This document shows positions 18,784-27,762 of a stretch of 64,000 nucleotides of DNA, in pieces. Below the pieces are notes generated by a model that saw nothing but the letters and a program-made list of their open reading frames with translations, did no database searches and had not been told where the DNA came from. The number at the start of each line of letters is the position of its first letter. The stretch's first letter is position 1. The position numbers were made by a program, and so were the translations under genes. The DNA comes from Colwellia marinimaniae. GTDB taxonomy: Bacteria > Pseudomonadota > Gammaproteobacteria > Enterobacterales > Alteromonadaceae. Location: NCBI RefSeq assembly GCF_002207865.1, contig NZ_BDQM01000008.1, positions 62,001 to 126,000 on the forward strand, given 5' to 3'.

Positions 18784-21700
18784 TGTTGTTTTTTTGTCAC
18801 TTATTCCGCCAGCTTATATCGGTATACTCTTGGTGGCTAAAACTAATCTGTATTGTTGGTTTTTCTGTCGCCCTAGTCGGTTGCCAAAGCACCGAGCAAA
18901 ATGGCAGTTCGACGCGAAAGACTCTAGCCGACTTGGCTAATGAGCAAGGGCATAGTGACATTGAGAGTATTACTTTAAGTCGCTCACAAAGAGCCAGCAA
19001 GCTCGCTGAATTATACCAAAACATACTTACCTTAGAGCCTGATGTGGAAGTGAGGGCACAAATAGAATACCGCTTAGTACAAATGAGCAGCCAAGCTTAT
19101 GAAAGCATTGATGAGCAAGATTTGACTGATGAGCAAGCCTGGCAAAAATCTGATGATGCACTTAATGCCTTGATATTATCCTATCAAGACTTAATCAGCC
19201 GTTTTCCTGAGCGTAGCGATAATGAATGGCTGCAATACCAATTGGCTAAAGCACTTGATTTACAAGGAAAGTCTACAGCAAGCTTGCAGCAAATGGAGAT
19301 CTTGCTGGCTAAATACCCAAACAGTCAATACAGCGCCGAGTTGCACTTTAGACGTGGTGATATTTATTATACTTTTCAAGAGTATCCCGCAGCCCTGCAA
19401 GCCTATTCCTCGGTAAGTAAGGCTGTTAGTACGGCGAATAATCATGACGCCTATTATATCAATAGTCGCTATATGTCAGCTTGGGTACTGTTTAAGCTCA
19501 ATCGTTTAGCCCAAGCTGATATTGAGTTTATCTCCTTACTTGATTATTTAGTCGCTCAGCAAAACCGGCCAGATTATCAGCATGATTTCAGTTTCGATAC
19601 GCTTGACTCGCGCTACGCTAGCTTAGTGGTAGATGTACAACGGGTATTAAGTATCTCTTTAAGTCAGCAGCAGCAAGCTAAATCCTTAGTTTCCTTGGTA
19701 AAACAGCAACAAGGGCTCACTAACTTAAAGCTATATCAGCATATTCTTTTCAAGAATTTAGCTGAATTTTTAATGAGTAACGAGCTTAAATATGATGCCG
19801 AATTAGCCTATCAAGCCTATATCGATATAGCGCCGAATACCATTTGGGCCGCGCGCTATTCGCTGGCATTGATGGCGCTACTTGAACAACAAGGCAAATA
19901 CCGGGCCAGTAGAGTGTTAAGGCAAAACTACGGCAAACAATTTGGCCTTAATAGCCGGTTCTGGCAGCAGGCATACGCAGCTAAAGGCCATGGGAATTTA
20001 ACTCAGCGTGAGATAGAGCATGAAATTTTACCTAACTTATTGCGCTTTAGTTACCAGCATAGCCGCCGACTTTATGCGCATGCTCAAGGCTTAACTGCTA
20101 AAAGTAAACGCCGTAAAGCTTTTGTAAAGACCAGTCTAGCCTTGGCCACTTATTTAGAGCTGGCGCAGCTGCCACAAGCCAATTACCTGCAGAATAAACC
20201 TAAATTAAGTAAAAGTTTATTAGCGGATGAGTTGTTATTTGCCGATGCCAATTTTGAGGCGCAACAGTATCAACAAGCCTTAACCGCGTACCAAGTTATT
20301 GCTTATAAAAAAGAACTAAAGGTTAACTTACAAAGTAGTGATGCTAATAGTAGCCTGCTGCTCAATAATGAACTTACCACAAAAACATTTAAGACAACGG
20401 ATAACGCTGGAGCTAGATTACGTCTTGAGGCTGCTTATGCAACGACCTTAACTATCCGGGCAATGCTGCAAGTTGCCAAAGTAAAAGCAACGGATACTTT
20501 GCAAACCTTAGGCTTGCATGATGAACAAAAAGTGCTGATCTTGACACGTAATCAGTTAGACCAACTTTTTGTCGCCAGTTATCCAAAAGATAGCCGTGTA
20601 GTCACCTTAGCAATACAAGCCGCTCAAAACGCTTATAGTGCTAAAGATCATCTAGCGGTCAAATATTACAGCGACTTTATTTTGCAAAGTCATTCAGTAA
20701 CCTCTAGGGAAAATCCTGCTTCAGTAAAACAAAGTTTTGTGGCAATTAAGTTAGCTAAAACAGCCTTGAAACAAGTACAAATTGCCAGTCAATTACAGGC
20801 GAATAGTCTTTATCGAAGAAAATATTATGTCAAAGCTGAAACGGCTTACCAATTAGCCCTAGCTTATGTAGACAAGACTAATAACGCCCAAGTAAATAAG
20901 CGTAAAGAAATGCGTGAGTTATTAGCTTCATGCATTTATTTTCAGGCACAAGGCTTAGCAAAAGAGCAACCACTTTTAGCGGTGGCCGATTATTTGCGCG
21001 TGGCTAAAACTGTGCCTGAATCTTCATATGCTCTAACTGCTGACTTTGATGCCGGTAATATATTATTGGCGCAGAAAAAATGGCGACAGGGCATTGAGGT
21101 ATTATCCCGCTTTAAAAAACGCTATCCAAAGCATGAATATAGTCGCTCCATTTCAGCAAAATTAGCCAAAGCGTATGAAAGTACCGGCCAGTGGCAGTTA
21201 GCCGCGGCGCAATTGTTAGCCATGATTAATGGGCCAGCCGCTACTGGCTTTTCAGACCAGTTAAAAAGAGAGGCACAATATACCGCGGCAGAGTATTATC
21301 AAAAAGCGGGCAATACCGATAAAGCGTTAAGCACTTATCGAACTTATGCCCATAAATACCCTGAGCCTTTTGTACTTGCCCAAGAAGTACGTTTAAAACT
21401 CAGTGAGTTTTATCAACAAAAAAAGGATACCAACAAACAGTACTTTTGGTATCGAAAAATTGTTAAATACCATGATCGAAAAGTCAGGAATTCGCTAAGT
21501 AGTATTACCACAAGAACAGCATACTTGGCTTCCTTTGCCGCCTTAGGATTAGGTAAGGCTCATCAGCAAACTTTTACTTGGGCAAAACTTAAATTGCCAC
21601 TGAATAAAAGTTTACAGCGCAAGCAATCGGCAATGAAGTCGGCGATTGGCTACTATCAAAAAGTATTGTCGTATCAAATGGCCGAGTTTGTCCCGCAAGC

Positions 21701-21992
21701 CTCGTTCAATTTAGCCATTATGTATAGCCTTTTGGCGAGTGACATTATGTCTTCAGAGCGGCCAAGGGATCTTGATGAGCTAGCGCTAGAAGAGTATGAA
21801 TTTTTGCTTGAAGATATTGCCATGCCCTTTGAAGACAAGGCCATTGAAATACATGCCAATAATGCTCAGCGAGCTTGGCAAAATGTCTTTGATGTTTGGG
21901 TAGAACAAAGCTTTAGCGCCTTGGCTGAACTAGACCCTGCGCAATATAATAAACAGGAGCGCGCCAGTGCAGCTATTGAAACTATTTATTAG
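18783..21992 (+). CDS. Very large TPR lipoprotein
   Basis: This 1069-residue protein has an N-terminal signal and lipobox (VALVGCQS). TPR-type repeats run along most of its length, for example LQQMEILLAKYPNSQYSAELHF, RRGDIYYTFQEYPAALQAYS, VLSRFKKRYPKHEYS and EYYQKAGNTDKALSTYRTYA. Similar spacing is found in YbgF/BamD-like periplasmic TPR proteins. Translation is coupled to the gene before it (overlapping start) and after it (26-base overlap). Its length suits a periplasm-spanning scaffold. The substrate or partner is unknown. Confidence 0.72.
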   Translation: MLFFCHLFRQLISVYSWWLKLICIVGFSVALVGCQSTEQNGSSTRKTLADLANEQGHSDIESITLSRSQRASKLAELYQNILTLEPDVEVRAQIEYRLVQMSSQAYESIDEQDLTDEQAWQKSDDALNALILSYQDLISRFPERSDNEWLQYQLAKALDLQGKSTASLQQMEILLAKYPNSQYSAELHFRRGDIYYTFQEYPAALQAYSSVSKAVSTANNHDAYYINSRYMSAWVLFKLNRLAQADIEFISLLDYLVAQQNRPDYQHDFSFDTLDSRYASLVVDVQRVLSISLSQQQQAKSLVSLVKQQQGLTNLKLYQHILFKNLAEFLMSNELKYDAELAYQAYIDIAPNTIWAARYSLALMALLEQQGKYRASRVLRQNYGKQFGLNSRFWQQAYAAKGHGNLTQREIEHEILPNLLRFSYQHSRRLYAHAQGLTAKSKRRKAFVKTSLALATYLELAQLPQANYLQNKPKLSKSLLADELLFADANFEAQQYQQALTAYQVIAYKKELKVNLQSSDANSSLLLNNELTTKTFKTTDNAGARLRLEAAYATTLTIRAMLQVAKVKATDTLQTLGLHDEQKVLILTRNQLDQLFVASYPKDSRVVTLAIQAAQNAYSAKDHLAVKYYSDFILQSHSVTSRENPASVKQSFVAIKLAKTALKQVQIASQLQANSLYRRKYYVKAETAYQLALAYVDKTNNAQVNKRKEMRELLASCIYFQAQGLAKEQPLLAVADYLRVAKTVPESSYALTADFDAGNILLAQKKWRQGIEVLSRFKKRYPKHEYSRSISAKLAKAYESTGQWQLAAAQLLAMINGPAATGFSDQLKREAQYTAAEYYQKAGNTDKALSTYRTYAHKYPEPFVLAQEVRLKLSEFYQQKKDTNKQYFWYRKIVKYHDRKVRNSLSSITTRTAYLASFAALGLGKAHQQTFTWAKLKLPLNKSLQRKQSAMKSAIGYYQKVLSYQMAEFVPQASFNLAIMYSLLASDIMSSERPRDLDELALEEYEFLLEDIAMPFEDKAIEIHANNAQRAWQNVFDVWVEQSFSALAELDPAQYNKQERASAAIETIY

Positions 21993-22887
21993 CTCGATTG
22001 GCGGTAAGCCAGTTTTTCCTTCGGCTAAAATTGTTGTTACGGCTATAACATTATCATTATGCTTAGGTGCTTGTGCCTCAAAGCCAGTAGTGGATAACAG
22101 TCAACAAGAAAGTGTCGCAACTGCGGTTGTTACCGATAAAAACCAAAGTATTACCGAGAGCAAGGCTAAAGAAAAGCATGTTAATAGTAACCATGTTAAA
22201 AGCGGTAAGGCGTACAGCAAGTCAGTGCCAGCGATAAACCGTTACTTGCTGCAGCAACAAGCGAAGCAAGCAACAGCTGTGCCTGCCAAGGTACTTAAAG
22301 ATTACCAACAAGCCCTTAGCTTGATGAAAGCAAAAAAATGGCGGCAAGCACAAGCCTTATTTGACCAAGTAATACTTAAACAGCCACAATTATCAGGCAG
22401 CTATGTCAATAAAGCCATCATGGCCAAGCAGCAAGGTCAGCTAGTGCCAGCGCAATTGTTACTGGATAAGGCTCTAGCAGTTAACGACCTTAATCTGTAT
22501 GCCCACCATTTACAGGGACAAGTTTACCGTTTACAGGGACAGTTTGATAAAGCTGAGCAAAGTTACTTAGCGGCTTTAGCCATTTGGCCGGACTTTGCTG
22601 AAGCTCATGCCAGTATGGCTATTTTATTAGAGCTTTATCGTGGTCGTTTACTTGCTGCCCATGGTTATTATCGCTCTTATCTTTTGCTAAAGAGTGATGA
22701 CGATGAAGTGAAACGTTGGCTGGCCGGATTAGAGATAAAATTAACACGAGCAGGACTAGACGTTCCTAGCGCTGAACAATCTACACTACAGATAGTAAAA
22801 CCGCAGTCCACTGAGCTGCAATCAGTGGCTGAACAAACGGTTGATAATCAAACTGCATCGCCAAGCAAGGAGCTGAATCATGGCTAA
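21967..22887 (+). CDS. TPR lipoprotein
   Basis: The 306-residue protein has a lipobox (CLGACAS, after a long basic N-terminus). About 100 residues of linker come next, then three or so TPR units at about 105-245 (LMKAKKWRQAQALFDQVILKQP, GQVYRLQGQFDKAEQSYLAAL, AEAHASMAILLEL). The disordered tail is rich in Q, S and T. It overlaps both neighbours by a few bases (26 and 8). The PilF-like layout suggests a lipoprotein that helps assemble an outer-membrane part, by analogy only. Confidence 0.7.
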   Translation: MQLLKLFISSIGGKPVFPSAKIVVTAITLSLCLGACASKPVVDNSQQESVATAVVTDKNQSITESKAKEKHVNSNHVKSGKAYSKSVPAINRYLLQQQAKQATAVPAKVLKDYQQALSLMKAKKWRQAQALFDQVILKQPQLSGSYVNKAIMAKQQGQLVPAQLLLDKALAVNDLNLYAHHLQGQVYRLQGQFDKAEQSYLAALAIWPDFAEAHASMAILLELYRGRLLAAHGYYRSYLLLKSDDDEVKRWLAGLEIKLTRAGLDVPSAEQSTLQIVKPQSTELQSVAEQTVDNQTASPSKELNHG

Positions 22888-23206
22888 GTTTTTACCACCT
22901 ACAGTGTTAGTTTTGACTGCTGTTATCTTGCTGACTCAAACGGTAAAGGCTGTTGAAGCCAGTAACGTAACCAGCAGCAAGGTTGAACCACTGATCATTC
23001 ACAGTCAGGTAAAAGGCTCGCAAGAGCAACCCAATGTTATTTACATTATGCCTTGGCAGGGTGTTGATCAGGTTATTGAAGTAAAAGGCAAAGCGCGAAC
23101 GATAAGTTTACCTCACTTCAAACCGATAAACCCTAGGGTGTTTAAAGAGCAAGTACGTTTTTTTGCTAGCAAGCAATTAGCAGTAAAAGTTGCAGCAACT
23201 AAATAG
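22880..23206 (+). CDS. Small secreted protein of the motor operon
   Basis: This 108-residue protein starts behind a strong AAGGAG site. It has a signal sequence (VLVLTAVILLTQTVKAVEA) and a short mature region with VIYIMPWQGVDQVIEVKG. No known domain was recognised. It is the last gene before a 113-bp gap that precedes the motor genes, and it overlaps the TPR lipoprotein by 8 bases, so it clearly belongs to this operon. Confidence 0.65.
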   Translation: MAKFLPPTVLVLTAVILLTQTVKAVEASNVTSSKVEPLIIHSQVKGSQEQPNVIYIMPWQGVDQVIEVKGKARTISLPHFKPINPRVFKEQVRFFASKQLAVKVAATK

Positions 23207-23319
23207 CACTAGCATCAGCACAATAACAATGCTGACTTAAGAATTAAGAATAAAAAACATTAGAAAAATCAGGTAAAACTACAGCAGTAACTGCATAAAA
23301 AAATATAAAAGGAAGCACC

Positions 23320-23973
23320 ATGGGTATTATCGACAGCATAATCAATTTTTTACAAACCGGCGGAGCATTTATTTATCCAATCGCCTTAGTGTTAGTCATA
23401 GGTTTAGCCATTACTATAGAGCGTTGGCTTTATTTAAGTTCGGCATTAAGACGTAACCGTAAAGCGTTTTCGCTGTTGCAAGACTCATTAAAAAAAGGTG
23501 ATCTCGCGGCAATTAGTCAATATGCCAAAGAACATTCGGCGCCAGTACTGGATGTGCTGCAATCTGGTATCGCTCGTTTATCGTCAGTAAAGCGAAGAGA
23601 AGATGTCGAATATGCCATGGAAGAAACCATGATGGAATATATGTTACGTCTGGAAAAGCGTACGCCATTTTTGGCGATATTAGCGAATGTCGCCACATTA
23701 CTGGGCTTACTTGGCACCATTATGGGCTTGATTGCGGCTTTCTCTGCGGTTGCCAATGCCGATCCAGCTGAAAAAGCGAACTTGTTATCTGCTAGTATTT
23801 CAGTGGCAATGAATACCACGGCTTTTGGTTTAATTACTGCCATTCCGCTTATCTTATTTCATAGTGTCTTAATGGGAAAAACGGCGGCAATTGCTGACTC
23901 ACTAGAAATGGCAGGGATCAAATTATTAAACTCGCTTTCTTTTGGTCAGTCGTCTGACGAAAAAAGAAGCTAA
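23320..23973 (+). CDS. MotA/TolQ/ExbB family proton-channel protein
   Basis: The 217-residue inner-membrane protein has three membrane segments in the ExbB/TolQ arrangement: FIYPIALVLVIGLAITIERW near 20-40, LAILANVATLLGLLGTIMGL near 120-140 and AFGLITAIPLILFHSVLMG near 165-185. The GLLGTIMG signature lines the proton path in the family. A strong AAAGGAAG site precedes the ATG. With the two ExbD-like proteins and the TonB-like protein downstream it would form a proton-motive-force motor that transmits energy into the periplasm. Confidence 0.92.
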   Translation: MGIIDSIINFLQTGGAFIYPIALVLVIGLAITIERWLYLSSALRRNRKAFSLLQDSLKKGDLAAISQYAKEHSAPVLDVLQSGIARLSSVKRREDVEYAMEETMMEYMLRLEKRTPFLAILANVATLLGLLGTIMGLIAAFSAVANADPAEKANLLSASISVAMNTTAFGLITAIPLILFHSVLMGKTAAIADSLEMAGIKLLNSLSFGQSSDEKRS

Positions 23974-23977
23974 GAGC

Positions 23978-24553
23978 ATGAGACGTCGTCGCATTAATCC
24001 GCCAGAGGCAGAGCTCGACATCACCTCATTTATGAACTTGATGATAGTGCTAGTACCGGTATTACTGTTAAGTTTGGTGTTTTCTCAGGTGCGTATTTTA
24101 AACTTACAGCTACCTGTTGCCGGGCAAACCACAGATAACCCCAATGATGAGCGGCAAGTACTGGAATTAGTGATAACTCAAACAGGCTTTGAGTTGAATT
24201 ATCCCGCGGGCATTTTATTGAAGAAATTTGCTAAAACCGATAGCGGCTATCAGTTTGCTAAGCTATCGCTTTATTTACAAGATTTGAAATTAACTTTTCA
24301 GCAAAATAAGCACCAAAAAAGTGACATTGTGTTGTTACTTGCCCCGGAAATTGATTATCAAACCATAGTTTCTACCATGGATACGGTACGCTCTTTTAAA
24401 GCCGTAGTTGCGGCCAACTTAGTTGATGCAGAGCTTTTTCCACAGATATCTTTAGGTGATGCACCCGCAAGCATAGCGAACTCTCAAGTAGGCACTAATG
24501 CAGGGCTTCAAGCAGGGACCAACGCAAGGACTCAATCAGGAGGAAAGCCATGA
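23978..24553 (+). CDS. ExbD/TolR-like protein lacking the usual membrane Asp
   Basis: I chose the ATG at 23978; longer in-frame starts would overlap the ExbB-like gene. A basic N-terminus (MRRRR) precedes one membrane helix, LDITSFMNLMIVLVPVLLL, and a periplasmic domain. In ExbD/TolR the membrane Asp that takes part in proton flow lies in a context like FIDVML. Here the aligned residue is Asn20 (FMNLM), so this copy may be structural rather than a proton carrier. The next gene keeps the Asp. The C-terminal tail has low complexity (AGTNA repeats). Confidence 0.85.
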   Translation: MRRRRINPPEAELDITSFMNLMIVLVPVLLLSLVFSQVRILNLQLPVAGQTTDNPNDERQVLELVITQTGFELNYPAGILLKKFAKTDSGYQFAKLSLYLQDLKLTFQQNKHQKSDIVLLLAPEIDYQTIVSTMDTVRSFKAVVAANLVDAELFPQISLGDAPASIANSQVGTNAGLQAGTNARTQSGGKP

Positions 24554-25080
24554 AACAGTCTTTTAAAGCGAAACGTTTAGCTAAGCATCATAAGCGTTTT
24601 AGTGCTGGCGCTAAATTGAACCTAGTTTCGTTAATGGATATTTTTACTATTTTGGTGTTCTTTCTTATTGTTAATCAATCAGAAGTTCGTGTACTGCAAA
24701 ATATCAAGGAGATAAACCTTCCTGTTTCTATTGCCAAAGAATTACCCGCTGAAAATGTATTAATTACTGTATTACCCCAGCGCATAATGATACAAGAACG
24801 AGTCGTTTGGCAGCAAAATAGTGCCTTAACTGAGGTTGGCGTAGATATTAATAGTGACCTTATCGATGCGGTGAAAACCGAGTTGAGTTACCTCGCGACT
24901 AAGCGGCCGGTGTTAACTGAAACGGAAAAAGAAAATGGCAGAGCGGTAACTATCATAGGTGATGCCAGTGTGCCTTATCAAGTGTTAAAGCAGATCATGT
25001 CAGCTTGCGCGGACAGTAATTACCGTAATATATCGTTAGCGGTTAAGCAAATCGCTAAAAGTAAGTTAAGAGAGGGCTAA
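24550..25080 (+). CDS. ExbD/TolR-like protein
   Basis: This 176-residue protein has a basic N-terminus, one membrane helix and a periplasmic domain ending in YRNISLAVKQI. The helix begins SLMDIFTILVFFLIV and retains the family Asp (Asp30). It starts behind a near-perfect AGGAGG site and overlaps the preceding ExbD gene by four bases. The two ExbD-like proteins probably form a mixed stator with the ExbB-like protein, with this one the proton-conducting member (inference). Confidence 0.88.
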   Translation: MKQSFKAKRLAKHHKRFSAGAKLNLVSLMDIFTILVFFLIVNQSEVRVLQNIKEINLPVSIAKELPAENVLITVLPQRIMIQERVVWQQNSALTEVGVDINSDLIDAVKTELSYLATKRPVLTETEKENGRAVTIIGDASVPYQVLKQIMSACADSNYRNISLAVKQIAKSKLREG

Positions 25081-25082
25081 AT

Positions 25083-26018
25083 ATGACGTCAGCCACTTTC
25101 GCAACTAATAGCAATGATGATGTTACTAACGTATTTCAAAATACCGCTCAAGATAAAATTTTCACTCGGATTCTGCAGATACTGATAGGGATTTTTTTAT
25201 TATTTTCCGTGGTGATACCTTTTATTGAACAAGTTGAAATATCACGCGAGGTGAAAGAGAGGGTTCCGCTGCAACTGGCAAAAATTATGCTTAAGGAAAA
25301 GCAATTGCCTAAGAAAGTAGAAGAAAAGCCAAAAGAAAAGCCGCTAGAGAGAAAAAATACTGAGCAAATAAAAGATAAAGCCGAGCCGCCTAGGACCAAG
25401 CGACAAGCAGCGAAAAAAAAAGCACAAACGTCAGGCTTAGCAGCAATGAAAGATGAACTTTTTGCTATGCGTGATGCCTTTGAAATTAAACCGGCTAGCA
25501 CAACTCAGTTAAATAAAAGCAGTGCTGCTGAGGTTAAAGTTCAGCGTAAGTTACTGGCCAGTACGGCGAGTATACAAAGCAGCAACTTATCTGTGGCTAA
25601 AACAACGCAAACAGTGGCAAGTGCTGAGCTGACTAGTCGTAATACTCAACAAATACGTTTATCTGCAGAAGAAGTGTTAGCCAGCACTGATACCGCTGCT
25701 GCCGAATCATTGGCGGCGCAAAAGTCAGGGCATCGCTCTGAAGTAGCATTAAGGCGAACACTAGAAGCGAATAAATCTCGGCTCTATGCACGCTATAATC
25801 GTGCCTTGCGTAAAGACCCATTTTTAAAGGGCAAGGTCTTGTTTGAGCTGGTAATTCTACCTTCTGGCAAGGTCAGTAAAGTAACCATTAAATCAAGTGA
25901 ATTAAATAATGCCAAATTAGAGCGTCAACTTAGTGCTATTTTACGTGCTATTAAGTTTAGCGCAGAAAATGTAGGCACTGTCGTGACTATCTGGGTAATT
26001 GACTTTTTACCGAGTTAG
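25083..26018 (+). CDS. TonB-like protein with AgmX/PglI-type C-terminus
   Basis: The 311-residue protein has a single N-terminal membrane anchor (about 32-52, LQILIGIFLLFSVVIPFIE). A long charged, lysine-rich periplasmic stretch follows (VEEKPKEKP), then the C-terminal domain (about 222-311) with SRLYARYNRALRKDPFLKGKV and LPSGKVSKVTIKSSEL. That is the pattern of AgmX/PglI-type TonB-related domains in trans-envelope motors. It ends the 15-gene operon and would be the arm that couples the motor to periplasmic or outer-membrane partners. A strong bidirectional terminator follows. Confidence 0.84.
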   Translation: MTSATFATNSNDDVTNVFQNTAQDKIFTRILQILIGIFLLFSVVIPFIEQVEISREVKERVPLQLAKIMLKEKQLPKKVEEKPKEKPLERKNTEQIKDKAEPPRTKRQAAKKKAQTSGLAAMKDELFAMRDAFEIKPASTTQLNKSSAAEVKVQRKLLASTASIQSSNLSVAKTTQTVASAELTSRNTQQIRLSAEEVLASTDTAAAESLAAQKSGHRSEVALRRTLEANKSRLYARYNRALRKDPFLKGKVLFELVILPSGKVSKVTIKSSELNNAKLERQLSAILRAIKFSAENVGTVVTIWVIDFLPS

Positions 26019-26074
26019 TATCGCTCAGCCGAATTTGGCATAAGTTGTTAACGAGTAATGTCTAAAAGCAGCTA

Positions 26075-26119
26075 GCAGCTAAGTTAGTTATTTCTTATTA
26101 AGCTAACTTAGCTGCTTTT
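26075..26119. terminator. Bidirectional terminator between convergent operons
   Basis: GCAGCTAAGTTAG (26075-26087) and CTAACTTAGCTGC (26103-26115) form a perfect 13-bp stem with a 15-base loop. It is flanked by AAAA on the left and TTTT on the right. It can end both the rightward motor operon and the leftward speD transcript. Confidence 0.9.
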
Positions 26120-26171
26120 CAAGAAAAGAAAAGTTAAATAGCCAGTGTTGCCTTAGTTGCTTTTAAGCTCG

Positions 26172-26942
26172 CTATTTCCCGACAAATAGTTCATCTAACT
26201 CTCTGCTTAGTTGTGCGGTTACTTGCCTTGCATCGATAGCGGTGATTTTATTCATCTTGAAGCCTAGCGCTAAGTGTGCACCTGAGTTGAAAATATGGTG
26301 TTTTAAGTCAATAGTCCGCCTGGCTAACTTACAATGAAACAAGTTATTCGTTGCCATAGCGCTGTCCTTAATTCTATATCTGTCAATAGTCGCGGCAGTT
26401 AAATGCTCACTGATTTTGACAATGTCATGATCACTGAAGCACTTATCGCCACGCTGATCACGTGTCATGCCTCGGACCCGATAATCTATATCGATAACAT
26501 CAGCTGAGAAAGCCTCAATGACATAATCTAAGACCTTTAACGGTGAAATGATGCCACAAGTTGATAGCTCAATATCGGCTCTAAAAATGGCAATGCCTTG
26601 CTGTGGAGTTTCTTCTGGGTAGGTGTGTATACACAAGTGGCTTTTATCTAAGTGAGCGACTAAAGATTCAGGTTTTGCTTCTTCTGAAATCATTAAGGTG
26701 ACACTTGCGCCTTGTGGCGTGTAATCTTGGCTCGCTATATTTAAGACATTACCGCCAATGGCATGACAAATCTTAGTAAGTAACACGCCAAGGTGCTCAC
26801 TATTATAGCTTTGATTGATGTAAGTATTATAGTGAGTAACGGACTGAGCTGACGGTAAATAATGTACTCGGTATAATGAAAAGCTTAAACTTTTGGTTAA
26901 ATTATTGAAGCCATACAGGGGGATTTTATTGGCGCTATGCAT
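26172..26942 (-). CDS. speD: S-adenosylmethionine decarboxylase proenzyme
   Basis: SpeD makes the aminopropyl donor for spermidine synthesis. It is a pyruvoyl enzyme that cleaves itself before a serine. The processing site HLDKSHLCIHTYPE is present, placing the pyruvoyl-forming residue at Ser101, and Cys104 and HTYPE match the active-site pattern of the E. coli-type enzyme. The 256-residue length is close to the E. coli type (264). No speE is visible in the window. The OsmC-like gene lies upstream on the same strand with a 14-base gap, so they may be co-transcribed. Confidence 0.95.
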   Translation of the reverse strand: MHSANKIPLYGFNNLTKSLSFSLYRVHYLPSAQSVTHYNTYINQSYNSEHLGVLLTKICHAIGGNVLNIASQDYTPQGASVTLMISEEAKPESLVAHLDKSHLCIHTYPEETPQQGIAIFRADIELSTCGIISPLKVLDYVIEAFSADVIDIDYRVRGMTRDQRGDKCFSDHDIVKISEHLTAATIDRYRIKDSAMATNNLFHCKLARRTIDLKHHIFNSGAHLALGFKMNKITAIDARQVTAQLSRELDELFVGK

Positions 26943-26956
26943 ACCGTGATAATTAC

Positions 26957-27361
26957 TTACTGAGTTATAATTTCAAAATCATGAGTAATGTCAACTTTGG
27001 CATTAAGCATTAAAGCGACTGAGCAATATTTATCAGCAGATAAACTCACCGCCCGCTCGACATGTTTCGCCGCTATATCACTGCCGGTAATAATAAAGTG
27101 TAGATGTATTTTTTCGAACAGCGCCGGTACGCCATCAACCCGTGTGCCATTTATTTCGACTTGACAGCCAGTAATGTTTTGTCGAGATTTTTGTAAAATA
27201 CTGACAACATCCACTGAAGAGCATCCGCCTAAAGAAATTAACACCGCCTCCAAAGGGCTAGGGGCTAGGTTACCAGCATTAGCGTCTAAAATCATAGTAT
27301 GACCACTTGCTGAGGTGCCCATGAATAATTCTTCACCTAACCATTTTACTTGTGCTTTCAT
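26957..27361 (-). CDS. OsmC family protein, YhfA-like
   Basis: The 134-residue protein belongs to the OsmC/Ohr fold group. It has the usual N-terminal strands, GNLAPSPLEAVLISLGGCSSVDV with the first conserved Cys, and the second Cys in ADKYCSVALML. The length and the GGCSSVDVV motif suggest the YhfA branch rather than a true organic hydroperoxide reductase. It directly precedes speD on the same strand. Its role here is unknown; cysteine-based peroxide handling is the family norm. Confidence 0.85.
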   Translation of the reverse strand: MKAQVKWLGEELFMGTSASGHTMILDANAGNLAPSPLEAVLISLGGCSSVDVVSILQKSRQNITGCQVEINGTRVDGVPALFEKIHLHFIITGSDIAAKHVERAVSLSADKYCSVALMLNAKVDITHDFEIITQ

Positions 27362-27433
27362 TGTTGACTCTATTTTGAATGAATATAGGGGATTCTATCT
27401 AAGTTACCGCAGCACCACCAGTTGTAATATGTA

Positions 27434-27696
27434 ATACCAAGTCCATTAAGTTAGTTTCCACTCAGAACTTGCCAGCGGTTTGAGAACAAATAGATTTTTT
27501 TGCATATAGTCACTCTATATGGAAGAAATTCTGTGCGGTAACCGAATCGCGGGAAAGCTCCCGAAGGGCGAGTTTTAATGGCTTACATGCTGCGTTATTG
27601 ATTTTGATAAGGGAGTAACCATTATCTACAATCAATGCCTTGCCTCTAAGACTTTTAATTCTCGCTGAGTGGGAAGAAACTTATTGGAATTGGTAT
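27434..27696. mobile_element. MITE-like element with ATACCAA terminal inverted repeats
   Basis: The ends are 32-base inverted repeats that match at 27 of 32 positions; the outermost bases are ATACCAA and TTGGTAT and the inner end is CCACTCAG/CTGAGTGG. The 263-bp element has no long reading frame and fills most of the 400-bp gap between the OsmC-like and DUF3802 genes. It has the form of a non-autonomous miniature transposon. A related end sequence is seen at 40681-40811. No transposase is present in the window. Confidence 0.7.
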
Positions 27697-27762
27697 ATTA
27701 GAGGCTTTAGCAGACAATAACGCCGAACTGCCAGGTTAAATAGGGGGGAGAACTTATGCTAT

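Noticed and set aside
23320..26018. Standard TonB-ExbB-ExbD iron-uptake system for the receptor at 60311
   Set aside because: The TonB-like protein has an AgmX-type C-terminus and the genes belong to a TPR/redox operon; no receptor gene is linked.
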